Virus record (IMG/VR): IMGVR_UViG_3300046655_001278
Coordinates: 62,001-126,000 of that record
Length of the DNA: 64,000 nucleotides
From: a virus
Direction: 5' to 3' (one strand)
The notes beneath the pieces are model-generated. The model worked only from the letters and a program-made list of their open reading frames with translations. It was not told the DNA's origin and did no database searches. Positions 27,901-35,452 of the stretch are shown here, one piece after another. The position numbers were made by a program, and so were the translations under genes. How positions within the stretch are numbered: the first letter of the stretch is position 1; each line of letters starts with the position of its first letter.

Positions 27901-30900
27901 TCAGCAGTAAATCGTGAGTTAAATAATGATGCCGACGATGATGAAGAGGCAATTATATACACACACGATACACTTGATGCAATTTCTAATATTAGCATAA
28001 ATGATAAATTTTTATCTTATAGTTGTGAAATAAGACCACTTTTAAATCAAGCATACTATAATGAAAGCAATTCGTTAACAAAATATTTTCATGTAATCGG
28101 AACTGATGAATATAAAGGATTTTATATAAATGACTTTAATGGCAGATGGATTACTGCAAATGGTCAATATTTTAGAAGTTACAGAAAAAACAAAAAAAAT
28201 TCTTATATACATGAATCTGGAAACTGGTTAGTCTTCTATAGCATAACTAAACCAAATTGTAAAAAGGACTCAATAAAAGGTGCGTGGGTTTTGTTAAAAA
28301 TAGATTCCACAAACTTTGCGGAAAAGGAAGAAGGTGAATTGTTTACAGATCAATTTATATGGATGTACGGATTTAAACAATCCGAATTTAATGGAAATGT
28401 AAATAACGATTCTAATGAAATTTCTAGTGTAAAGTTTAGTACAAATTTTGGAACGGGACCAACTGACACAGATTTATTATACGAGTCAAATATAGATTTA
28501 TACGAAGACTTATCTAAAGATGAATTGTTTATTCAAACTGAGTCAACCAAGTCTTCTCGTAAAATTATAGACTCTTCGTTTACAATAATACCTGTAAAGG
28601 ATAAATTTCGATTTGCAGATAAATATGCAGTCAACTATATTGGTGCCAGAAACAATATATTAGCATGGTCTGTGATAATAAAGTCAGTCGAGAATAAACT
28701 ACCACCGAGGGCAGTGTATTCAAAGGTTTATCCGGAAAAGGATTTAGATGTAACAGTTGAAGTATCGTATGAAAATGCGTTTGAAAAAATTCTTCCAAAG
28801 GTAAGATTACTTGGTTCGGATGTACGTACATCAACAATAAATAAAATAGAAGGAACGTATTACAAAACAACAAAAATTATTAACAAATATCCTGTTTTTA
28901 GAAATGCACACGACTATTACATTTATTATGATACATACACAGACAAAGACGGATCAATGAATGTTTGGGTAGTTGGTGATGAAATAATACCATTAACCGA
29001 TCCAGTAAATTCGATTGTAAACACAGGCAAAGTAATTTTTATATCAGATTCGGGTGCGTGTGTAACTGATGAGTTTTATTTTAGACTTGGATACGACTTG
29101 ACTCCAAATATATTTTCATATAACGACAGAGACTTGGTTGTGGCAGAGGGGTTTAGAAATGCAAAACTACTTGACGACAGAGACACGATAATTGAGTGGG
29201 GTGCTAGAAGAAACATAGATGCGTGTTCTGTGTGTGATGATAACAATTCGTCTTCGTATTCGGTAAAAATAATACCAGAAAATGCATCTTCTTTGTATAT
29301 AGGTCCACGAATACAAGTTGATGATATAAGTGGGGAGCTAAACATCAGTATCAAGTGTAACAGACTAGATTGCACAGGTGACCTTTTTGATTTTTACGGG
29401 AACTACAAGAAATCCGATCAGTTTGGGGATTTTCAAAATCCCGTATACTTTAACAACAATACCGAAAATGTTCAATTTGAAATTACCGACACGGGTTGGG
29501 AACTTGGATATAATGTGGTTATATTTAATGATACTGTTAGTTTTATAAGTTCAAAAAATAAAAGAGTCAAAAATTTTGATTTGAAATACGAATATCCAAA
29601 ATATGGAACATATATTGCAGACACGGGAAGTGTGGTTAATATTGAAATAGAAAAAGACGAATATGATGATGTAGTTTTACTATCAAGTTCGGATGAAGTA
29701 AAATTCAACAATAAAATTTTTACAAAATCACATCAGTTACATAACCAAAGAGGTGTCTGGCACTGTAATGAAGAATTATTTATTTATTATTTTAGAAACG
29801 AAATAAACAATAAAGAGGGGTGGTGTGTTAATGACATATTGACCAACAAGAATGTAAAATATAAACAAAACATAAGACTTAATAGCAATGGTCGTGACCT
29901 TGATGAAATATATGGTGTTTATTATATGGAACGAGGTGGTGTAATAGACTTCAATATAGAAAATTGTTTGGTTGCAAATGCAGAAGTTTTATTTACTACA
30001 ACAGGACGAGAAAGTATAAATTCTACAAAACAAATAAATGAATCTGATCCAAACTCGTTCGCATATAGAGTAAGTACCCGTGGGTCATCAAAAGTTGACA
30101 CAGATGCATTTGAAGTTAGAAAACTTACCTCGTCTTCAAGTAACTTAATTGAGACATATATCCCATTTCAGTTTAAATATAAACCATCGTGCTTTGAACG
30201 AGATGTAAGAAACAATCCAGTTTTTAAAATAGAAACAAACGGAAAGTTTGACTCAAATGAAAAGTTAAAAATAGACATAAACTATTTAGATTTTCAAAAC
30301 ACGATAAGTGTTGAAAATAAACTATTAGACTCGTTTGATCGTGTAACCGGTACAAATAAACTTAGCAGACATATAGAGTTATATAGAAACGACACAGATC
30401 AAGACACATCAAGCACTCGTTCTATTGTGAAACATTTAATTGGAAAACAAATTTCTGATAATATGCCAGAAATTAAAAGAATTAATTTAAATATAGATTT
30501 GGATGTTGATTACTTTAGAGACAGAACACGAATCTATGATAATGAGTTTTTAATAGAAGAAGATGAAGACTTGGTAGAATCTTTTAGAGATGACGGAGAC
30601 GAAGAAGATGCGAAGGTTGATCGTATCGTAGAAATAAAACAACTAAACAAATATAAAGTAAACACAGAATATAGATTGTGTGATGTTAATAGAATAAAAA
30701 CACCTGGTAAATTAGTATCTCAGACAAAATCAAAACTACACAAAAGTAGTAAACGGAGATTGTTTAGAAGAAATAGTATAAATGATGTAAATTCAACTAT
30801 AGATATGTTTTCTGGTGATACAAACAAAACATCTCCAATAATAAGGACAAGATCAGTTTTTGACCGAGTCGGAGTGGAAAGTGGTTCACCAGACTCATTT

Positions 30901-32172
30901 TGGTTTATTGACGACATCCCTGTTGAGTCACAACAAGATTATTCGGAAGAACCCACACCAATTAAAGGTTGGTCCGATATTAATATTGAAGTTCGTGATA
31001 ATCTCGAATTACATTATGTATTTAATAATTCACGTGAAATAAATTATCCAGAAACACCAACACCTTCACCTTCACCTTCACCATCTAGGTCTAGGACGAA
31101 AACAAAAACAACTACTCAAACGAAAACAAAAACTAAAACCCCAACATATACACCCACACCAACAAAAACACCCACACCAACACCAACTAAAACTCCAAGT
31201 ATGTCAGCATCATTGTCCTATTCAAATACAAAGTCAATATCGTATAGTAAGTCAATAAGTTATTCAAAATCGAGATCATATACCGATTCCGGTACTCCAA
31301 CAAGATCTTCATCTAGGAGTATATCATATTCAAAATCAGAAAGTGCTTCAAAATCATATTCACAATCAAAAACACCAACATTAATACTTCCAAATAGTTT
31401 TGATGTAACTCAGGACGGAATGACACTTAGTTCAGTGATTTATATAACAGGTGGTCATTTATTAAATAAACAAATATTTGCAAGTTTGGCAGAAGTATCT
31501 GGTGTTGATCCAAATACATTCAACAACGCATCATTGAGTGGTGCTTACGCCCTTACCACATTTGCAAACGGTGGAAGGTGGGAACACATTGATTCTGAAA
31601 ATGGAATAAGACTACAAATTTATCGTGACAATCAAAACTGGTGGTATATTGCGGTGATTGATTATGCAAATGTAAAATTTAATAAACCGATATTTTTTGC
31701 TAGAGATATTAGTGTACGTCCTGAAACATTTGATAATTGGACACAGGACAAGCCATTAGAGTGGGGTCAACTATTTACCCATCCTGAATTATTTGCAAAT
31801 GTACCCACAAGTCTAAAAGATAAAGCAAACACATATAATGTAGATTCACAAAAAGAAATTCCATTTGATGTTGATCCAGACTCTCCGTATGTAATAACTT
31901 TAAAAATAAAACCAATTACTGGCTCATCATCAATGGCAGATGTAATTACAGAAAGTGATGTTGTGTATTTTCACGATTGGCAACTAGACTCAAGTGTATG
32001 TGATAATTACGAAAATGCACTCAACTTTACTTATAGAATAACTGAAGTAGTATCTAAGAATCCAGACGGGTGGACACTTAAATTACAAAATACAATGTTT
32101 ACAAATCCAACATTTATGTGTCCGATTGAGGTAATACAGAAATTTGGATATGTAACGATAATAAAGGCATAA
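21928..32172 (+). CDS. Giant 3414-residue baseplate/tail-fibre protein
   Basis: One uninterrupted frame follows the gp6 region, where T4 has gp7, gp8 and gp10. Residues ~690-840 (NIPEFLRRNEEND, FLQSLGINF, NLPYILKTKGTLSSITALLR, FSIREYGG) match a segment common in phage baseplate/tail proteins resembling P2 gpI. Residues ~865-1048 look like a LamG/concanavalin domain (SLELNIIFDSS, DDYIFIGNYTDHTYKGVINR). Degenerate modules of the form NG-x-Y ... W ... W recur near residues 565-620, 1434-1484, 2055-2130, 2305-2355, 2588-2645 and 3195-3255. Residues ~3041-3153 are a Thr/Pro then Ser/Tyr/Lys low-complexity stretch. The start directly follows the upstream stop. It probably spans the baseplate rim or forms a long fibre; the exact role is unknown. 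Confidence 0.75.
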   Translation: MATNLQYIQSEPSDDKKLTRGYFVNKDTLDLSYELNPTEYIFGKSPKDTLEFTVYNLDQEKLGWKNIEDTPVYENQVLNYTDYNGDFISGTTQVFSQNYSLIGNEVFVSPSADLQSLELDRGSYYIRYSFLNNICGSFENPTKLVIAEISQTRTEVKIIPECLKTSSNPSDASLTFEYLNLINKRIPGPSLYNFTENFIKKIDVRDLSFQDEIASLVENYEDVLNKSKQVLGTDLVKDVYESIESINKKLIDLYKNILLSKYNNVFTQSDYYFEFLNSINYLVSVHPRLGDSQVDEDVINFYKTVLISLFDVDYLNSLFVDRFDTYLNNYINFGEGEKYPLISVTPTLENQSDEQKHQPCILKLFDPLPTNIAVGQKLYLSSSIYSDDVMQKTNFFKTSKVSAFKLRGPDRFKIISTSGTTQLNRDELQNETEPKLDKATKSISNYFSEDINVNNHDYSDFKDFVKFSSASKQLEIFIAKHSKISDLINKIDAIEYDILSLQKRIESNLATEEDASDAINILKKIDLDNYKKSLDELLYSLTDYERFLFYEESDNAFPRNEYIYISGITGLNETANGRYIKYGYNDGKYDFKHTNGNWFIWWEVEEASWILSDTRYFKLSNWIKINEDSYYFTYNISELTSEGFNESDRIVSNRELVRVGPEIGKIAPDYISTRAKEWTQSLSYQWFQKKHKEASYYDRENYESLAMNIPEFLRRNEENDEFIDLLNLVGLHFDHINGYIENLGNSRKIRNKNTKGIPDKLIYYFLQSLGINFAGQNINLDDIQKSNVNDKETQTYRRNQIWRRILNNLPYILKTKGTLSSITALLRCYDIPDHLFSIREYGGASEYSDKEGDSAFTFDTYDYGLSISHENQYIQLPWSYENKKASSLELNIIFDSSINNGSHRVKLIEGESWELGVQFLAENDGDYGRFYMRVGEHEQMCPSELKNPVYMWFEEGFDILVQRSESFNRLKRKTISLYVKRKVDNKIVFSENTDIIIDEKNYESFSNDDYIFIGNYTDHTYKGVINRLRVYASPISEDKFENHVLFSQSYNISDFYNLRDTLLFKSNLDYPLDLSDTANYKTGYGILNNSAFSKDLKSHARCFNFIKKEFPFDFVGRYKKEIADLPGYGNHAFNNNKIRNESQELISTLNPRFSATKKSLDRAGKDSNTVGLFFGSSIPLNEEIIKFFGKFKLGDYIGDPSYYDKRKYKELENLRKVFVREGFSKIDWSNYLNTLKAYLDESLFENFEKLLPARSRVIAGLVVEPTILERSKFKGINVDNEIQTNYQNITIVNSTDKIKPLKNIRLSGRNKNKDIVSFANEKVFVNKPDNENKLCITADSMYKKVVGKTNKTSLYNNFYGELNSNSLESDIPTFGHVFKDGNLYRTEYTSNEFYYDTRWKSGLVDYTILTKFYIDIKILKKDTINVDERRLISSAEGRYTSQRNVNKKICFKNSANTWFIYYEPYVDQWVLIKYDPRKVRNTETLLSDGSIIRFYANVDSDKYFPSDFNIVVPNEISKLLGNFTIWSPFFLNNKKSGPLNSYKKYELSTGVTFNSNKRMRLSGTVNGVIDCQISGLFNGTYTLISNINGEEVIERKTGVIRFRNQKIKVRLEGFFTGILENGFVGNKNTDSKFILSDGLYNNQRFGGCYFSKKYMFGDINEIVENHPDNVIVNLDLYDPTKVNKSNYNFKNQVLVKTPKYVGFNFSNIINSTRKLEIKKESENKIFYENGIPMRNTKVKYENSFIHKTRDVLINPLITKLKFNTNVKIETTEIKNIKVIAYHTSYVDRDLNKELEYRVKFLRESEQENIEFLLKFVYDRKQELYNCNFNLFSSGLNLEENKVYSSSFISPDIVIENDLELNNLSNEIYSNTELNIKLTKNDFESELNTGRYLILKYNNSEFDDHFIYLMCLMDDSVDHILNLSSNNFIENTKDQISYGGINYYRNEVIDGYDVKSDIIEIIQNKHKLLDQTLDIGDDVTLEVSANSKMKYYSAVNRELNNDADDDEEAIIYTHDTLDAISNISINDKFLSYSCEIRPLLNQAYYNESNSLTKYFHVIGTDEYKGFYINDFNGRWITANGQYFRSYRKNKKNSYIHESGNWLVFYSITKPNCKKDSIKGAWVLLKIDSTNFAEKEEGELFTDQFIWMYGFKQSEFNGNVNNDSNEISSVKFSTNFGTGPTDTDLLYESNIDLYEDLSKDELFIQTESTKSSRKIIDSSFTIIPVKDKFRFADKYAVNYIGARNNILAWSVIIKSVENKLPPRAVYSKVYPEKDLDVTVEVSYENAFEKILPKVRLLGSDVRTSTINKIEGTYYKTTKIINKYPVFRNAHDYYIYYDTYTDKDGSMNVWVVGDEIIPLTDPVNSIVNTGKVIFISDSGACVTDEFYFRLGYDLTPNIFSYNDRDLVVAEGFRNAKLLDDRDTIIEWGARRNIDACSVCDDNNSSSYSVKIIPENASSLYIGPRIQVDDISGELNISIKCNRLDCTGDLFDFYGNYKKSDQFGDFQNPVYFNNNTENVQFEITDTGWELGYNVVIFNDTVSFISSKNKRVKNFDLKYEYPKYGTYIADTGSVVNIEIEKDEYDDVVLLSSSDEVKFNNKIFTKSHQLHNQRGVWHCNEELFIYYFRNEINNKEGWCVNDILTNKNVKYKQNIRLNSNGRDLDEIYGVYYMERGGVIDFNIENCLVANAEVLFTTTGRESINSTKQINESDPNSFAYRVSTRGSSKVDTDAFEVRKLTSSSSNLIETYIPFQFKYKPSCFERDVRNNPVFKIETNGKFDSNEKLKIDINYLDFQNTISVENKLLDSFDRVTGTNKLSRHIELYRNDTDQDTSSTRSIVKHLIGKQISDNMPEIKRINLNIDLDVDYFRDRTRIYDNEFLIEEDEDLVESFRDDGDEEDAKVDRIVEIKQLNKYKVNTEYRLCDVNRIKTPGKLVSQTKSKLHKSSKRRLFRRNSINDVNSTIDMFSGDTNKTSPIIRTRSVFDRVGVESGSPDSFWFIDDIPVESQQDYSEEPTPIKGWSDINIEVRDNLELHYVFNNSREINYPETPTPSPSPSPSRSRTKTKTTTQTKTKTKTPTYTPTPTKTPTPTPTKTPSMSASLSYSNTKSISYSKSISYSKSRSYTDSGTPTRSSSRSISYSKSESASKSYSQSKTPTLILPNSFDVTQDGMTLSSVIYITGGHLLNKQIFASLAEVSGVDPNTFNNASLSGAYALTTFANGGRWEHIDSENGIRLQIYRDNQNWWYIAVIDYANVKFNKPIFFARDISVRPETFDNWTQDKPLEWGQLFTHPELFANVPTSLKDKANTYNVDSQKEIPFDVDPDSPYVITLKIKPITGSSSMADVITESDVVYFHDWQLDSSVCDNYENALNFTYRITEVVSKNPDGWTLKLQNTMFTNPTFMCPIEVIQKFGYVTIIKA
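31048..31385 (+). repeat. Low-complexity TP/TK then SYSKS repeat region
   Basis: Inside the giant gene the DNA becomes ACACCAACACC-like and then TCATATTCAAAATC-like repeats, encoding about 113 residues. TPTPSPSPSPS-type and KTKTPT-type sequence leads into SYSKSISYSKSRSY-type sequence. It resembles in style the TPSPSQTP minisatellite at 11774-12217. It is probably an extended linker before the C-terminal domain. Confidence 0.8.
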
Positions 32173-33201
32173 ATGGAAACAGAACACACAACGCATTTAC
32201 ATTATAGTGTAAAGGACCTTTCTGGAAAAAAAAGAAAAGGACACTTACACGGAAAAATAATTGATGGTGGTGCAACCCGTGATACATCAAAGTTCGCACA
32301 TCTTGGAAACGACATAACAAATATTGAACTAGAGGAAGGTGAAGTTTACACACCAAGTGATTATGTTGATGTAATAGGTGGTTCTGATATCTTGACTAAC
32401 TCACTGACAATTGCAATGTGGATAAACTTTCGTGGAGAAAGCAATCCAAAAGAATCATTAATTCATACACGTGGAGACTCTGACAAATTTTCATTTATGG
32501 TAAATATAAATGATTCCGAAGGAGATGACGAATTAACCGGTTTACTTGGATACACATGGAATAATTCAAAAGAAAATGTATCAACAAGTGAAGGTGCAAG
32601 TACAAAGTGGAAATATCCGTTTGTTTCATTTGAAGAACAAATTCCAAAAAATAAATGGACCTGGTTGGTCTTAATGCTATATCCATCAGGAACAACTCGT
32701 CTTTTTGTTGATAATGTATATAAGTCAGTATATGACGAGGGTTATATTCGTGATAAACTATTATTAAAGGATATAGAAATAGGTAGATTCAGTGGTTATG
32801 TTGATTCAATTTATTTATTTTCTGACAATCTTGATTATGGTAATGTTGAACTAGGAGAGTCTGCAAAATACGATTTGGAGTACTTATATAATACAAGTAG
32901 AACAACTCCATTGCAACCAAAGGTTATACAACGACCCCCTAGAAAAAAGACTTTATATGAGGGAATACCCTTTTATTATATGCAGGATGATGAATATTTA
33001 GAAGCAAATTCTGAATATAATAATAGAACACAAAGCAGAGTTGATGGGGGTGAGTATCTTCACAATGTGATAAGATCACAAACTCAGGAAAATTTGAATT
33101 TACAAAAATATGAAGTAAACGGTGGACCTAATTCAGGTGCCCGTGTATTTGCTGATAATAAATTTATGTCTTTTGTTGGTGAACTTAGAGAAAATAGTTA
33201 A
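32173..33201 (+). CDS. LamG/concanavalin-like structural protein
   Basis: The protein has 342 residues. Residues ~55-225 form a LamG-like jelly roll: DYVDVIGGSDILTNSLTIAM leads into WINFRG, then SLIHTRGD, KWTWLVLMLYPSGTTRLFVD (strand-turn-strand) and IGRFSGYVDSIYLFSD. The last ~110 residues are polar and unassigned. Such domains often bind glycans, which fits a receptor-binding or fibre-tip role. The ATG abuts the stop of the giant gene, so the two are probably translated together and may act in one fibre. Confidence 0.75.
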   Translation: METEHTTHLHYSVKDLSGKKRKGHLHGKIIDGGATRDTSKFAHLGNDITNIELEEGEVYTPSDYVDVIGGSDILTNSLTIAMWINFRGESNPKESLIHTRGDSDKFSFMVNINDSEGDDELTGLLGYTWNNSKENVSTSEGASTKWKYPFVSFEEQIPKNKWTWLVLMLYPSGTTRLFVDNVYKSVYDEGYIRDKLLLKDIEIGRFSGYVDSIYLFSDNLDYGNVELGESAKYDLEYLYNTSRTTPLQPKVIQRPPRKKTLYEGIPFYYMQDDEYLEANSEYNNRTQSRVDGGEYLHNVIRSQTQENLNLQKYEVNGGPNSGARVFADNKFMSFVGELRENS

Positions 33202-33228
33202 TTGATGTGTAAAAAAAACTAATATATA

Positions 33229-33269
33229 AATATTTATTAAAACAGAACGAACTAAATATATATATTTAT
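33229..33269 (+). promoter_or_regulatory. Two late-type boxes before 33271
   Basis: AATATTTAT (33229-33237) and TATATTTAT (33261-33269) lie in the 69-base gap. The second ends one base before the ATG at 33271. No Shine-Dalgarno sequence is present. Confidence 0.6.
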
Positions 33270-33270
33270 C

Positions 33271-33930
33271 ATGGGTTATCTAAATAACGAAACAATAACG
33301 GTTGAAGCAACTTTAACAAAAAGAGGAAGAGAACTGCTTGCATCCGAGTCTGGACTTAACATCACAAGTTTTGCACTTGCAGATGATGAAATAGATTATA
33401 CATTATACGATCCAAATCATCCAGGTGGAACTCAATACTACGATGCGGCTATTAGAAGTGTACCTGTATTTGAACCACTTACAGACGAAACACAAGCACT
33501 TAAGTATAAACTTGTAACACTTCCACCTGGAACGCAATACATACCATTAATCAAACTTGGACAACAAAGCATTACACTTGATAAGAACTATAATGGTGTA
33601 GTTTCAATTTCTCCGACAACTGATCCTGTATATAACACAACACTTGGATATACAGCTGTTTTATCAGACAGACGGGTTGGCACACTTACAGGTTCGGGTG
33701 TAGACGGAACGGCTGCGTCATCATCTGCATTGTTTCTTGGTGACACTTCAAGTGAACAGGCACAAACTGTAGTTGGATTGACATTTACATTTAGACCAAA
33801 TGCTTCTATTGATAAAGATAGAACCGCAACATTAACAATCATTGGTAACGAAAGTGGTGGTTCGGTTACAATACCAGTTCGTGTATTTACAGACGCAATG
33901 GCAGAAAGTGGAATATCTGAATCATTATGA
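33271..33930 (+). CDS. Conserved structural protein (MGYLNN family)
   Basis: The protein has 219 residues. The start MGYLNNETITVEATLTKRGR, then ITSFALADDEIDYTLYDPNH (about 31-50), belongs to a family I recall as frequent in aquatic T4-like phages and uncharacterised. The C-terminal ~100 residues are strand-rich with a Ser/Ala loop and end in an Ig-like pattern (ATLTIIGNESGGSVTIPVRV). It overlaps the next gene by ATGA, so the two are coupled. A tail or neck location is likely. Confidence 0.65.
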   Translation: MGYLNNETITVEATLTKRGRELLASESGLNITSFALADDEIDYTLYDPNHPGGTQYYDAAIRSVPVFEPLTDETQALKYKLVTLPPGTQYIPLIKLGQQSITLDKNYNGVVSISPTTDPVYNTTLGYTAVLSDRRVGTLTGSGVDGTAASSSALFLGDTSSEQAQTVVGLTFTFRPNASIDKDRTATLTIIGNESGGSVTIPVRVFTDAMAESGISESL

Positions 33931-35420
33931 TATATAAACAAATAGAAGAAACCGATAAAGTATTTGGTCGTTCTCAGAAAATATCTTCAGGAAGTTTTAC
34001 AGAAGGTTTTCAATTATTGGGTATGCACATTGATGAAAGAGAATTAAATTCTGAACTTACAAAATATGTACAATCCGGAGTAGGTCAAACTGAAGATGAC
34101 TCTGATTTACTCGGATTAAATGCAGATGAACTGGCAACACAAAATTTTGTAAGTGATCCTGATTACTCTACATTTAATTCAAAGTTTTTAATACAGGGTT
34201 ATTCACCAAGTGTTGATGTAACTAACAATTACCATGACTCACACTGGACAACGGTACAATTTGGTGATTATTATGCAAATGTATACAACGAAGAAACTCA
34301 AATTGGTGAACTAGAAAACGAAAATGCAGAGGTTCAATTTACTATAACATACGGAAACAAATTTGGATATGGAAGTCGTGTTGGAACAAAATCTGCATCG
34401 GTCACAAAAGCAATATATTCCCAATACAAAAATTTGTTATTGGGTCCTGGTGATGATAGTTTCACATTTACATCTGATAATGCTAGTTTATCCGGTAAAG
34501 ACCGAGATTCTATATTTGTAATGAATATGTCCGCGACTGCATTAAAAGAAAAAATTGATGAAGGTAATCTAGAGTTTACTCTTAGTTTGACTGCAAGATT
34601 TACGTATAATGAAAATAATAATGAAGAATTTATAGAAAAAACATTTTCACAAACATTCAAAGATGATTCAAGATACGAGGGGAATATTTTATCGGCAACG
34701 GGTGAGAAGAAGGTAGAAAAGTCTTTTAATATAATAAAAGGAACTCTTGCTGATGGAAATCCAATAGAAACTGATAAATATGCCGTGGGAACGGGTGAAG
34801 GGGCAGGAGAAGGTTTTGGTTTAGTTTATCCAGACTTGGGAATTATAATTTTAAATCCATATGCACTTGCGTGTGAGTTTGGTACTAAAATAGAAACTTG
34901 GTATGACGAATGGTACTCACCCACAAAAACTGATATATTTCCACCAAGAGATGAAAATTGCGGAAGAGTTCTTGCTTGGTATGGTTCAATTGATCAAACC
35001 GCAACAACAGAACAAGCAGATGATGTAAAATACGGAATTGAAAGAAATCACCAAAACTTTTTAAAACTATTTTATATGTTAAAACTTGGTGGTGACATTA
35101 AATGTCGTAGTAGTGAATTAATTCCATCTAAGCACTACTTTATCAGAGTTAGGAATTCTGATTTTAATTATTCAAATAATCCTACTTTTATCTATCAAAA
35201 TAAAGAAGCAAGGCAACTTTCTCAGTCAGAAGGTCTCCCACTTGAGTATTTTTCAGGACGATTGAGATTTGATTCATTTTCCAATGACCCTAAAACTTAC
35301 ATTACAACAATTGGTTTGTATACAGAAAACAATGAACTTGTGGCAGTTGCGAAATTGAGTGTACCTGTTCTTAAAAGTTTTGATACAGAAACATTAATTA
35401 AAGTAAAATTAGATTTCTAA
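33927..35420 (+). CDS. Structural protein with C-terminal TTIGLYTENNELVAVAKL motif
   Basis: The protein has 497 residues. The ATG overlaps the upstream TGA (ATGA). The middle is beta-rich and acidic. The C-terminus (YITTIGLYTENNELVAVAKL, then SVPVLKS and KVKLDF) matches the end of the 1370-residue protein at 35453 (TTIGLYDGNDLVMVAKLAKP). The two genes share a terminal module, perhaps for assembly on a common partner. Similar ends occur in phage proteins of uncertain role. No catalytic motif was seen. Confidence 0.65.
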   Translation: MIYKQIEETDKVFGRSQKISSGSFTEGFQLLGMHIDERELNSELTKYVQSGVGQTEDDSDLLGLNADELATQNFVSDPDYSTFNSKFLIQGYSPSVDVTNNYHDSHWTTVQFGDYYANVYNEETQIGELENENAEVQFTITYGNKFGYGSRVGTKSASVTKAIYSQYKNLLLGPGDDSFTFTSDNASLSGKDRDSIFVMNMSATALKEKIDEGNLEFTLSLTARFTYNENNNEEFIEKTFSQTFKDDSRYEGNILSATGEKKVEKSFNIIKGTLADGNPIETDKYAVGTGEGAGEGFGLVYPDLGIIILNPYALACEFGTKIETWYDEWYSPTKTDIFPPRDENCGRVLAWYGSIDQTATTEQADDVKYGIERNHQNFLKLFYMLKLGGDIKCRSSELIPSKHYFIRVRNSDFNYSNNPTFIYQNKEARQLSQSEGLPLEYFSGRLRFDSFSNDPKTYITTIGLYTENNELVAVAKLSVPVLKSFDTETLIKVKLDF

Positions 35421-35439
35421 CCTAATATTTAATCAAAAA

Positions 35440-35448
35440 TATATTTAT
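35440..35448 (+). promoter_or_regulatory. TATATTTAT late-type box, near-leaderless
   Basis: TATATTTAT, ATTT, ATG: the same 16 bases as before 13561. No Shine-Dalgarno sequence is present. Confidence 0.6.
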
Positions 35449-35452
35449 ATTT

